64,000 nucleotides of DNA from Ashinkailepas kermadecensis. Its lineage: Eukaryota; Arthropoda; Thecostraca; Neolepadidae. Where the stretch lies: assembly GCA_034440615.1 (NCBI GenBank), contig JAOTOM010004952.1:496001-560000 (forward strand), read 5' to 3'. A program made the position numbers and the translations under genes. The notes below the pieces were generated by a model. The model did no database searches and was not told the DNA's origin. It saw only the letters and a program-made list of their open reading frames with translations. Of this stretch, positions 21,451-31,678 are shown piece after piece (the first letter of the stretch is position 1; each line of letters begins with the position of its first letter).

Positions 21451-23620
21451 GACTCCTACTATTTCTTAGGGGCTTCTTCTTGCAAATAATAAGCCTCCTG
21501 TCGCGTCTTAAGGGTCTCGTCTCATTTCCTAGAGCCTTTTTACCGGTTTTCGACGTCTCCTTGTGTGTCCTACCCTCCTCCATATTCAATGGTCCTCCTC
21601 TCCCGTCTTGGAGGGCCTCCTCTTGCATTCTGGGGCCACTTTAACATGGCATGGGGCTTCCTCTCATCTTTGAGTGGCATTCTCTGCCAAATTAGGGGCC
21701 TCCTGCCACGCCTCGTGGGCCTCCTCCTTTATCCTGGCAAAGCCTTACCCGTCTTGAGGGATCTTCAATTTTGGAAACCTCACCTCCTTCCATACCTGCT
21801 ACCACTCCCATCTTAAGGGCCTCCTCTCATTTCCTGGAAACTCTTTCCGATCTTCGGGGCCTCATTTGGTCCTGGGGACCTACTCCTTCTTGAGGGACTC
21901 CTCTCGAGTCCGGCAGGGGCCTCATTTCTCTTCTAGAGGCCTTCTTTTTCAAATTAGGGTCCTCCTCTCACGTCTTGGGGGGCCTCCTGCTCTGCGTGTG
22001 GATTCGATCTTTATCCATCTTAAGGGTGGTCTCTTATCTCCTGGTGGACTCCTCTTCTCTCCCAGGCGCCTCCTCTGCCAAATTACTGGCAACCTTTCCT
22101 ATCTTAGTGGCCTTGTTATTTCCCGGGGACCTTCTTAGCCGTCTTCGAGCCTTCTTTTCCGCGTGGGAGCCATCTCACTTATCGAATGGCCTTTCTCTCC
22201 TATTTTAGGGGCCTCCTCGTTCATCATGGAGTCTCATTTCCAATATTGTGTCGTTCTCTTCCGAATTAGATGCCTCCTGCCACGTCTCTGGATCATCCTT
22301 TTCTATCTCGGTGGAACCTCACCCGTTTGGGGCCTGCTTTTGCGTCTCCGAAACCTCATCTCATATCCACTGGCTTCCTTTTCCGTCTTATGACCTCCTC
22401 TCATATTCTGGGCCTCCCTTCCGGTATTTGGGCCTCCTTTGCAATCCTGGTTTCCTCCGTGCAATTTTTGACACTCTCTTGATTTCTGGGGACTCCTACC
22501 CTCTCCTAGGTGACTCCTTTTTCAAATTAGGGGCCTCCTCTCACGTCATGGGGGCCTCCTCATCTGTGTTTGGAGCCTCATTATCCTCTTAGCAGGGTGC
22601 TTTTGCGTCCTAGTCCTAGATCTTCTCTTCTAGGATCCTCCTCTTCCAAAATGTGGGCCTCATCTGGCTGGTCTCGGTGGCCTTCTCTCGTTCCTGCGGA
22701 GACCTTCTTATCCGTCTTGGGGCCCCTCTTGCATCCGGATAAATCTCCCCTATTATGTCTTAATTTTATATTGCAGGGGCATCCTCTTCCGTCTTGGGGG
22801 CCTTGTTTTCCAAATTAAGAATATCCTGCCACCCATCGTAAGCATTTTCGTCTAACCTGGATGGCTTCTTGCCCGTCTCGGTGGCATCCTTTCCGTCCTG
22901 AGGGCATCCTTTTCGTACTGGGGGCCTCATTTTCATCCTGGGGGCCACCTCCCAATCTCTGTTCTACGTATTATGGGGCCTCCTTTTCGTCCTGGGGGTC
23001 TCCTTTTCGTCCTGGGGCCTCCTTTTCGTCTTTGGGTGCATCCTTTTCGTTCTGGGGGCCGCCTTTTCGTCCTCGGGGCCACCTCCCAATCTCTGTTCTA
23101 CGTCTTAGGGGCCTCCTTTTCGTCATGGGGGACTCCTTTTCGTCCTGGGGGCCTCCTCCCAATCTCTGTTCTACGTCTTGGGGCCTCCTTTTCGTACTTG
23201 GGTGCATCCTTTTCGTCCTGGGGGCCTCCTCCCAATCTCTGTTCTACGTCTTGGGGCCTCCTTTTCGTCATGGGGGCCTCCTTTTCGTACTGGGGGCCTC
23301 CTCCCAATCTCTGTTCTACGTCTTGGGGCCTCCTTTTCGTTATGGGGGCCTCCTTTTCGTCATGGGGCCTCCTTTTCGTACTGGGGGCCTCCTCCCAATC
23401 TCTGTTCTACGTCTCTTATAGAGACCTGATTATATTTCCTGGGGCCTCGTCAGTTTTGGGGCCTCCTTGACAGCATGATCTTCTGTCCCGTCGGCCTCCT
23501 TGCTCACCTTTTTGCTGTGCATTGCCGGAAAGGGGCCTCCTCAAATTTCAGGGGATGGTGCCCCCCTCCCCCAGTCTCACGGCAGGGGGGGGGGCGATTT
23601 CCCCCGCTGCCCCCCAGGTG
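21451..23620 (-). repeat. Family B segment: degenerate GAGGCCCC quasi-repeats
   Basis: About 2.2 kb of units of roughly 25-30 bases. On the minus strand the theme is 'ggaggcccc(c)aagacgagaaa'. Unit order aligns with 37522-39215 on the plus strand. The two copies are colinear for most of their length, with shared non-periodic landmarks such as 'atcatgctgtcaaggaggcc', 'gacgtagaacagagattggg' and 'gaaatgcacag'. Long open frames across it on either strand are a by-product of the repeat and are not conserved. Confidence 0.7.
22961..23415 (-). repeat. Recent tandem expansion within family B
   Basis: The piece 'cccaatctctgttctacgtc' recurs six times between about 22950 and 23415, separated by near-identical 'ttggggcctccttttcgtc' variants. 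Units here are far more alike than elsewhere in family B, and the 37.5-kb copy has only one. This block therefore expanded after the two copies separated. Confidence 0.85.
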
Positions 23621-23640
23621 GCGACGCCCTTGACCTTACC

Positions 23641-23985
23641 ACACAGCTTTTTGGTGTACGCTTTTATCATGTATGGTGTATATACTCGAATCAACTATTA
23701 AGCCACTTAAATTGGAACGTTCGTAAGTAACTGCAATGATGCACTACACCTGGGATCGGACATGCGCAACCTACGTAGCGAATTTGGTCAGAAATTTGAC
23801 TTCGAAGGGAACTGAGCGTTTTGATTTTATAAATACGATTCATCATCGTAAAGTGTAAATACGATTCATCATCGATAGTTCAACAATTGGTACTGGAAAA
23901 ACGTATCGCAACATCGTTATCGTATCCTTGAAGCATTACTACGTTGTCCCGTCGGAACAGAATAGTTGATGCTGTCGATGAACAG
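23641..23985. other. Non-coding interval
   Basis: Short AT-rich segment; a direct repeat, 'aaatacgattcatcatcg', occurs at about 23831 and 23856. No gene seen. Confidence 0.5.
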
Positions 23986-24547
23986 GACTGGTGTCGGGAG
24001 TGCCGCGGCCACCGACAGGCGAGTCACGTGACCTCGCCCGTCCAGCATCTGCAGTATCGAGCGGCGACGGCGGCGGCGGCGGCTGACTGTGACGCGTGAC
24101 ACGTCACATTTCGCCAGTCCAGTCGCGTCACAGCATAGGCACAGTGACCGCCACTGGCGCTGGCCATCGCTGCTGCCGTCACCACTAGCCAGCCAGTCCA
24201 GATGAGCGTCCACGGCGCTGCGTCACGATGGCAGCAGGCACAGCCGACGCCCCTCCCCCTCCACAGCCAGCAGGCATGTAGCCGCCCGCCGATCGACGCC
24301 AGACCGTCGCACCAGTGCAGTGGTGGCACACGCCGCAACGGCGCCGCCGACGGTGCCAACTCTCCAGCCGACCGTCACTGGTGTCAGCCGGTACCGCCCA
24401 TCGCGCTACACTTCTCTGGAAAGAGATAAGTGCATGCCACTAGAGCTGCCAGAGGTACGCCGCTGTCGACGCGCATCCAGCCATGCTGCGCTGCTTCGAT
24501 TGCAACACGGCCGCCGACGCCCAGATGCTGCTGGATGCCGGTCAGTG
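23986..24547 (+). other. GC- and CpG-rich segment, possible promoter/first exon
   Basis: This is the most CpG-dense part of the 20-27 kb region, with a (CGG)n-type stretch at about 24063-24085. Near its end, an ATG at 24483 opens a reading MLRCFDCNTAADAQMLLDA. It stops against a good 5' splice-site sequence, GTCAGT, at 24541. That would make a 19-codon exon in phase 1. I do not recognise the peptide. The minisatellite that follows begins right at this GTCAGT. A CpG island with a first exon is possible; chance is also possible. Confidence 0.25.
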
Positions 24548-25362
24548 GTGATCAATAGCCTTGTGTGCCTGTCAGCTGTGTGGCGTGCACTGATCCATAG
24601 CTTGGTGTGCCTGTCAGCTGTGTGGTGTGTACTGATATATAGCTTATTGTGTCTGTCAGCTGTGTGGTATGCACCGATCAGTGCCTTAGTTTGCCTGTCA
24701 GCTGTGTGGTATGTATTGATCAATAGCTTAGTGTGCCTGTCGTTTGTGTGGCGTGCACTGATCAATATCCTAGCGTGCCTGTCAGCTGTGTGGTGTACAC
24801 CGATGAATATCTTAGCGTGCCTGTCAGCTGTGTGGTGTGCATCGATCAATATCTTAGTGTGCCTGTCAGTTGTGTGGTGTGCACCGATCCATGGCTTGTT
24901 GTGCCTGCTAGCTGTGTGGTGTGCATCTAATCATAGCTTAGTGTGCCTGTCAGCTGTATGGTACGTACCGATTCATATCTGATTGTGCCTGTCAGCTGTG
25001 TAGTATGTGCAGATCTATAGCTCAGTGTGCCTGTCATTTGTGTGGTGTGCAGTGTGCACTGATCAATATCCTAGCGTGCCTGTCGGCTGTGTGGTGTGCA
25101 CCGTTCAATATCTTAGCGTGCCTGTCAGCTGTGTGGTGTGCATCGATCAATATCTTAGTGTGCCTGTCAGTTGTGTAGTGTGCACCGATCCATGGCTTGT
25201 TGTGCCTGCTAGCTGTGTGGTGTGCATCTAATCATAGCTTAGTGTGCCTGTCAGCTGTGTGGTGTGCACCGATCAGTGCCTTAGTGTGCCTGTCAGCTGT
25301 GTGGTGTGCATCTAGCTTAGTGTACCTGTCAGTTGTGTGGTGTGCATCGATCAAGTAGTGTA
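24548..25362 (+). repeat. 42-bp minisatellite, about 19 units
   Basis: The unit is 'gtgcctgtcagctgtgtggt' followed by 'gtgcaccgatcaatagctta'. Because 42 is a multiple of 3 it stays open in several frames. A block of about 190 bases (24770-24960) is repeated as 25070-25260, so there is higher-order structure. The core is related to the 54-bp arrays near 49 kb. Confidence 0.95.
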
Positions 25363-25744
25363 TTTGCAGGTCGGTTTGGTCCTGCTTTTCCGTCAATAGT
25401 GTAGTGCTTACCGGTCAGCAGTGTGGTGCGTCGCGTATTAAGTTAGGTAAGAATCGCATGGACTCATCTGGGTTAAGCCCATGAAGGAAAGATATTACCA
25501 AGCAAGTAAAAGACTGACACACCCTAAGCAATGTCATATCCTGGGTTTTAATGAAACTGTCTACTCCAATGTGTTTCCATAGCCAGCGTCATCAGCGTCA
25601 TGTACCCGAAGAAAGGTACTGTATCCACTGCCATGCACACCTGTTCGTAGCATAATCCCCATTTACAAGCATGCTCTAATCACCCACTAAGATCAGTCTC
25701 ACTCTACATACCGTTATTCCCATCCCTAATGCACAGCTTATAAT
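25363..25744. other. Non-coding interval, possibly LINE 3' UTR
   Basis: Follows the minisatellite and lies 3' (minus-strand sense) of the LINE fragment at 25745. No gene is recognised. Confidence 0.35.
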
Positions 25745-26150
25745 TAAAAAGTAATATTTTTTGTACCTTAACAAATGATCCACCGAATGTTTAAATACAT
25801 TTATTGAGGGACTATCCACCACATCAACAGGCAGCCTATTCCATTGTTCAACCACCCTCTGACTGACAACTTGTTGGCGTTTAGCTGTCCTATACCTTGA
25901 CTTGTCTGATCTGAATTGGTGACCATTATGTGATAATGAAATGGAAGAACGCCATTAAGACTGAAATTATCTAACCTTTTTGCTATCCATAACATCCCTT
26001 AATCTTCTGTACTTGAATGAGTACATATATAATGACATAAACCTCTCATATCCCATATTCTAAGTCTCATAGTCCACTGATAAGCCTAGTAGCTTTGTGC
26101 TACACTCTTTCTGGCACTCCTGTTTCTTTTCATACACGCCGTCGCTGCTG
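25745..26150 (-). pseudogene. LINE ORF2 C-terminal fragment (CR1/L2/RTE-like)
   Basis: On the minus strand, 25862-25803 reads VSQRVVEQWNRLPVDVVDSP, the conserved C-terminal signature that follows RT in many non-LTR elements. Upstream (25990-26060) there are pieces like YEYSKYRRLRDVMD in another frame, so frameshifts are present. It is a 5'-truncated, decayed LINE insertion. Confidence 0.65.
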
Positions 26151-28540
26151 GGGTTCCTGTGGTCCGAACCCTGCCTGATACTTTTTTAGTGTGGTCCAAC
26201 CCCACCTGGAAAATTGGTAAACTTCAGTAACATATGATATCTTGCTGAAGTTTGCCAGTTTCCGTATCCGGCGGCATCACAGTTGGGTGTATGAACTCGT
26301 CCGACGGTCCCGTCACGGGTTCGCCGGGCGGGTCTTCGTTGCGGTCAATGTAGCCATGGCCCGCGGCGTGCCCAATGAACAGGCCCGCCTGTCCGTCTGG
26401 CCTGTCCTCAACACGCGCTCCGAAGAGACTCTCACATAACGTACACCGCAGGGGAGGGCGGATTCCGCCCCCATAACATTTGGGAAGCTACGGAAGCTAG
26501 AGGCACACAATTTGAAGAATAGGTTACGGCTGGAGTGAACTTGCTTCAGCATAAATGTCATGATTCTAAGTTCACAGTCAAATGTGGTCTAGATCGGTCG
26601 CCCCACCGAGCCGCCACGCCAACGCATCGACGAAACCGTTGTGACCTTTAATTTTCGGCGTTCGGTCGACTTTGCACCTCCGCAGTTGCTATAGTTACCG
26701 ACGGATATCGATTTCTTGCATAAGATGCGCTTCTCAGGTTGTAATAAAGTCACAGTATTTTATGATAATATCACCGCCCGTTTATGAGGTATCGTCGAAA
26801 AACCGGAGGGGTGGGTGGATTCCGCTCCCCTCGGGTACGCGTGTTAAAGATGGTTTACCCTCGAAAGGGTTGTGCAGTTATTGCATAGCATTGTGTATTG
26901 AAAAACAGCAAACAGGCCGTTTCTCCATGCTAGTGCTGGAACGATGATTTTCATCGCTGCTTTGGTTGCCAGCTGTTGCATAGAATGATTTCTATAGCAA
27001 TAGCCACTGTTACGGCAGGAACGCCAACCCGCAAAGTTCGAAAAGTATGAGATCCGAGTAATAACCTACCATTTGATAACCACGGGAAAAAAATGGTTTC
27101 CCTAAGACGGGGAGGTGAGGGTGTCAGCTGCTTGTGTCTACGCTCGACAGGAGCATAGGAACATGAGAACAGCAGAGTAGCTGAGTTCTTAACTGAACAT
27201 TGTGATAGTAAAAATACAAACGTAATTAATATTGGGGTTCCGAACCATAGTTGTCATGATCCGATTTTGTTAACGCGAAGTAGGGAGTGAAGGAGGTAAG
27301 AGGGGACGGGGCCGCGACAAAGGCAAGTTATGATTTTATCCCTCTAGCTTGAAAATAGTTCCTGTGCCCCTCAGGTTGGATCACACCTTGAAATTGAAAT
27401 TTTGTGACGCCATTGTTTTCTTAAGGGTTTATGCCTGAACACAATATTCCAAGTAGGGTGGCACGTAGGCAAAGTACAATTTGTTCAAAACTGTCTTGCT
27501 TTGATGTTTAGCATTCCTATTAACCCGCACCGTCTCGGGGGATTTCCACCCACCCCTCTAAAGTATTTCGCGGGCAGTGAGAAACTGTGTGCAGCAGCGC
27601 GCTGAAATTTCGCATACATCTTTCCACATCAATTTGACATGCTGTGTGAACATTTTGAGGTCAGGTCATCCGCGGTCATCGAGTTAGCCAAGGTCAAGTG
27701 AGATCACCTCCAAACGTTCAACTAGTCGCTACGTTTTAACGAGTAGATATGTGAATGAAACATTCATAATTTTCGGATTTATTTATCTTTAGGGACATCA
27801 GAGGTGCAAAAATTTGTCTATCGGATACCTTCTTTTGATTCCAAAGGCCAGTTTTGCTTCCTTTCACATGCTGCTCTGCCTAGTGCATTTACCTCTTTAT
27901 GCTTAGATTACAGCGCACAGTGCCGCCACTGAAAATGCAGATCACTGCCTAATTACTCTTTGGAGTGCAAACATTTATTTTCCTCAGTCATTCATTTACC
28001 GGTGCCAAATAATATTATATAGATGTACATAAAAGCTATGTATTAGCAAGCTTAACAATGATTCAAAGGAGCAGCATGACAATAAAGGTTCAAGATTGTA
28101 TTGACATACTGGTTATGCTATAACTGCAATATGTCAACCAAGAATGTCAAATCAGTGTGCCTAAAGAACATACCAATTTGTATCACTACACACTTCAGTT
28201 GCTAAAAATGAATGTAGATAAAATGTAAAAGATGCCAGAACAAGCTGAGGTTGCTAAAGCTGTAATATGACAATAAAGCTTCCAAAATTGCATTGCAACA
28301 CCATGCGTACAGGGATGAAATAAAAACAGACTGGTCCTGGATCTTTCCCATCTAGAGCATTGTCCTCTCTAAATTGAAAAATATCCTCTATTTTCTAGTG
28401 TGAAGGCCACATTCACAAAGTGTTGATTTACTATTTATCATAAGGTTCGCAACTCCCTTGGAAGTCACGGGGTATTTCATGTACTACAAATAGGAAGGAC
28501 ACTATCCTCCTAGAGTAGGCATGCTCACACATTTTCCTCT
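26151..28540. other. Non-coding interval
   Basis: No convincing gene. A GC-richer stretch at about 26250-26440 is open for 65 codons on the plus strand and 82 on the minus, without recognisable domains. The remainder is AT-rich, apparently unique sequence. Confidence 0.4.
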
Positions 28541-29080
28541 AAATCCAGGATTCAATAACATACATTAAACGCTAAATGATTCATGAGACAACTTGCATGC
28601 ACATTTTACCCCCATGAAGCAAACAAAGGTGTCAGGTTTGGTTTGGTTTGATTAGGTTAAGTTTTTTTTATTTTGAAAATATCAGAATTGCTTTGAGACT
28701 TTAACAAAAAAAATTTGAAACTGAACATTTTTTCTTCAAAAGCAGAATAGACAAGGTTAGGTTAGGTTTTTAGTGAAATGTTGGAAAATGAAAATGGCCT
28801 GAAAATGTTCCTTTTTAAACTTATTCTCGCATGGAGAATGGATGCATGGATGCAAGATTAGGTTAGGTTATGCCACATTTTTAGAACATTACTTTGTATG
28901 TCAAATTACAAAACTCCAAGCCCATTTTTGGTGTTATTTTGCCTGCCAACTGAAAAGTATGCATTTGCAGAAGATATGAGTGGCCACGTCATGTTAACCA
29001 CATTCATAAACATTGCATTAGAAAAAGGAATTCAAAGAATACAAAAATTACCTTCAAGTACAAATTTACCCAGCCATGTT
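28541..29080 (+). repeat. Dispersed repeat R, copy 4
   Basis: Left part 'cccatgaagcaaacaaagg' with 'ggtttggtttggtttgatta', then GGTTAGGTTAGG blocks at about 28754 and 28858. Right part (28870-29075) aligns with 1-215, including 'cattcataaacattgcatt'. Confidence 0.75.
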
Positions 29081-29914
29081 CCTAGGTGTTTCTGAATGCC
29101 CCTCTGAAATGCAGGCTATTTCTTGTTTATTGTTTTCTGTGCAGGCAGTTCAGGTTCCAAGAACAGTCATATTTTTGGAATCTGGGAAATTTCCATACTT
29201 CAAAAAAGAGTATTGGACATTAACCACGCAACTCAGATGACCCACAATGGCATGATGGGATGGCTATTTATTGGAAGAATTGCATGATTGACAGGATTTA
29301 AATTTTGCAAGACAGCAATGGTTTGATTTAGATCTTGGAATCATGGAATTGTAAAGAATGTTTGTAGATAATCGGACATAAACTTGGAGATCATAATTTA
29401 CATCGTGTTTGTAATATTCGAGACTGCATTTTCAATATTGCGGTCGGTTTTGACATTTTTATTACATGACAATAAGATTGAACTCTGGTTGGTTATTGGT
29501 TGGTTTTGTTTTCCACGTCGACCGTTAGTCATGTAGCGTCGCCAATCTCTCACGCCGTTGATGCGGGCGAAGAGTAGCGACAGGTGAGACGCGAACCCAC
29601 AATCTTTCAATTTTAAAAAGAAAACTTTAAGATTGAACTCTGCCAAATAACACGTGCACGGCTTATAATCGTTAGAGAAGGAGGCTACGGTTTTCATGAC
29701 GAGATTGCGTCCTGGATGCTGGAAATACTCGACCAAGCTGTTTTTCTAATCATGACCAGGACCCTAATGAACCGTAAAGTCTTTTGCTACTCACAATCAT
29801 GCACATGGCGCATAATCAAAGATGAACGCACGTCTCCAACCGCTGTTCCTTCACCAAATCCGTTGGCGGCTGACAAGGAGAAATTCACGAATGGAGCAGC
29901 CGCATCATAACTGT
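29081..29914. other. Non-coding interval
   Basis: No gene is recognised. A minus-strand open frame (29398-29736) has no identifiable domain. Confidence 0.4.
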
Positions 29915-30060
29915 ATGGGCGCCTAATTCATTGACCTCTATATATAACTAGACGGCCGACTCGCCGCCCGTCGCACGCTCCGTGTCCTATTCCGGCCGGT
30001 CTGGCTGGAGCAGCGGTATATGGGCAAAAGATCGAGCGCGCCGCCCGATCCCATGCATTT
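29915..30060 (+). repeat. Single-arm fragment of the foldback family seen at 37 kb
   Basis: 'cctaattcattgacct' followed by 'tatatataactagacggc' corresponds to 37282-37320 in the loop and right arm of the large foldback. The following GC-rich stretch with 'atgggcaaaa' corresponds loosely to the arm containing 'catatgagcaaaacg'. Confidence 0.5.
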
Positions 30061-30335
30061 TGGCCCTGGAATGAAATGTTGTAAAATGAAAAGTTGTGTA
30101 TAGATTTTGATAAAAGTAGTACAAAATGATGCTGGGTTCATGATGAGCAGATAGAAACGGTGAAACATCGTGTAAAATATTGTAATTGTGCTTTTGATGT
30201 CTAACTTCTATCATCGTTTTGCCAACTTTGTGCGGCATTCGGCATGTGTGCCCCATGGAATTAAGATCCCAGATACCCGATAAACACTTGCGAAGTGACG
30301 CTGGGGTTGTTTTTAGTTATCTGATCTACTAATCA

Positions 30336-30610
30336 AGGGCAGATCCAGGAATTGTCATGGGGAGGGGTATTTGTCTGGGGGCGCCATTTCTTAAGAGGTG
30401 CACCCTGCGAAAATACCTATTTTTGTATTTCGGCCTTCCGCCGAAAATCCGTTTAGCGGGGAGGAGGCGTGCACTTGAGCACACTGGAGGGGTGCTTCTA
30501 GCTGAAAAATATGAGGGGAAGCACTCGAGCCATCCCGGAGGGGCGCGGGTTCCAAATTTTGTGGGGACATGTCCATGAATCCCCGACCATCCCTGAATCC
30601 GCACGACCAT
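30336..30610 (+). repeat. Family D element
   Basis: Begins CAAGGGCAGATCCAGGAATT, a variant of the hAT-like CAGGGGCGGATCCAGG terminus. An inverted variant near 30588-30605 ('ccctgaatccgc') may be the other end. Internally it has the family D theme of 'ggggygcactcgag' and 'gctgaaaaat' spaced at about 50-60 bases. Confidence 0.45.
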
Positions 30611-30689
30611 CCTGCAGGGCATGGGTTGACGCTCAGGCAGGGTGTTGCTTTATATACTTTCGAGGGGGCAAGTGCCCCATCAATGTTGG

Positions 30690-30835
30690 CTTTGCTCCCC
30701 CCCCCCCCTCCCGCCAATAAGTTTAAGCTTTAACATGGGACCCTATGGAGTGTGATCCCCCCAATCAATTTGGACCTGCCCATTGCCTTCACGTATTTTG
30801 CCCTCCGCCCGAATAATTTTCAGAAATCAACATCC
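30690..30835 (+). repeat. Family C fragment
   Basis: 'taacatgggaccctatggag', 'caatcaatttggacctgccc' and 'gaataattttcagaaatcaac' are shared with 40020-40085 and 49380-49487. The complement of the last motif begins a copy at 39818. Family C therefore has inverted termini near TTGATTTCTGAAAATTATTC. Confidence 0.55.
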
Positions 30836-30914
30836 GGGCGCTCAGGACTTCCTCTTTAATTGTAGTTCTTTCTATCAGCCCGGAACCCCTTCCAAGGGCG
30901 TAGCCAAGAGGGCA

Positions 30915-31240
30915 GGCGCAGATCCAGGATTTTTGCATGGAAGGGGCATGTCGGGAGCCACTGGATGAGCCCCCAGGGGTGCATTCAGCTGAAAATTTCG
31001 AGAGGAGCGCACTCGAGGGTCTTGGAAGGGAGACTTCGGTTGAAAATTCATGGGGGTGCACTCAATGGTTCTAAGGGGCACATTTTCATCTGTACGGGCG
31101 CCTTTAGCTGAAAGAAATAGAAAGTTTTGCACTCCAGCCTCACTGTAGGACCACTTTTCCTGGTAAGATGGTCGCCACCTTGCCATGAACGGACACATGT
31201 CCCGTGTGCCCTTTGTATCTGCAAGGGGATGAACGGCAGG
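30915..31240 (+). repeat. Family D element, second copy
   Basis: Begins 'ggcgcagatccaggattttt' and continues with repeats of 'ggggtgcactc', 'ttggaagggagac' and 'gctgaaaattt' at intervals of about 50-60 bases. Confidence 0.45.
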
Positions 31241-31287
31241 GACGCGGCAGATCGGAGTACAGGCTTAATGGGGAATAGATGATGTGG

Positions 31288-31336
31288 TTTTTGCTTGGCA
31301 TATGCATATGTATATATATATATATACATATATATA
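31288..31336. repeat. (TA)n/(CATA)n microsatellite
   Basis: AT dinucleotide-rich tract, directly left of the foldback arm. Confidence 0.9.
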
Positions 31337-31340
31337 TAAA

Positions 31341-31410
31341 AAAAGTGTTTGCTTCATATATGACTACATCATTTGAAAATCATAGTCATTTTCGCCACGT
31401 AGAACGCCCC
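31341..31410 (+). mobile_element. Left outer arm of a foldback element, cut off by the LINE
   Basis: 'gtttgcttcatatatgacta', 'catcatttgaaaatcatagt' and 'cattttcgccacgtagaac' are the inverted counterpart of 37440-37490 ('gtggtgaaaatgtcgagatc', 'tatagtcaaatgtgaagc'). With the LINE removed, 31410 joins 37151 and the two arms pair over about 200 bases. The element was thus whole before the LINE inserted. Confidence 0.8.
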
Positions 31411-31678
31411 CGCCATGGAGTATTCAGTGCTATCACGGCTCATATTACCAGAGCCTGCTGAATACTCCGCCGTGCCAGTTCTGGCCTGACTGACTGCCTG
31501 TTATTGCAGTTAATTTTTGACTTTCTGGGGTGACACCCGTCGCTCCTTTTCGTTCTTTCTTTTCTGGGTGACACCCGTCACCCCGCGCGGATTTAATCGT
31601 TGTCGTATTTCCGTTCTTCGTTGTCTGTGTCCTTCGTCTATATTTCATTCGTATTAGTTAGGGTTTTTGTTCACCACG

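Larger units (their letters stand above)
18743..23632 (-). mobile_element. Composite A+B non-autonomous element with hAT-type ends and 8-bp target duplication
   Basis: The left end CAGTGGCGTCGCCACG (18743) and the complement of the right end, CAAGGGCGTCGCCACC (ending 23632), match at 13 of 15 bases. The element is flanked by a perfect 8-base duplication, ACCTTACC (18735-18742 and 23633-23640). Read on the minus strand it consists of family B (23620 to about 21451), family A (about 21450 to 19610), a short inverted A piece, a LINE fragment and the other terminus. The copy at 37522 starts with the same CAGGGGCGTCGCCACC and has the same B-then-A order. No transposase frame exists, so it would depend on a hAT enzyme in trans. 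Confidence 0.75.

Noticed and set aside
22861..23470. Frames with repeated SFSSWGPP motifs
   Set aside because: Low-complexity family B sequence; frames are not conserved in the 37.5-kb copy.
24320..24982. 220-codon plus-strand frame with repeats like VCLSAVW
   Set aside because: It is the translation of the 42-bp minisatellite; several frames and the opposite strand are equally open.
26242..26439. GC-rich 65-codon plus-strand frame (and 82 codons on minus)
   Set aside because: No recognisable domain, both strands open, no firm splice context.
29398..29736. 112-codon minus-strand frame
   Set aside because: No recognisable domain and AT-rich codon content like the flanks.
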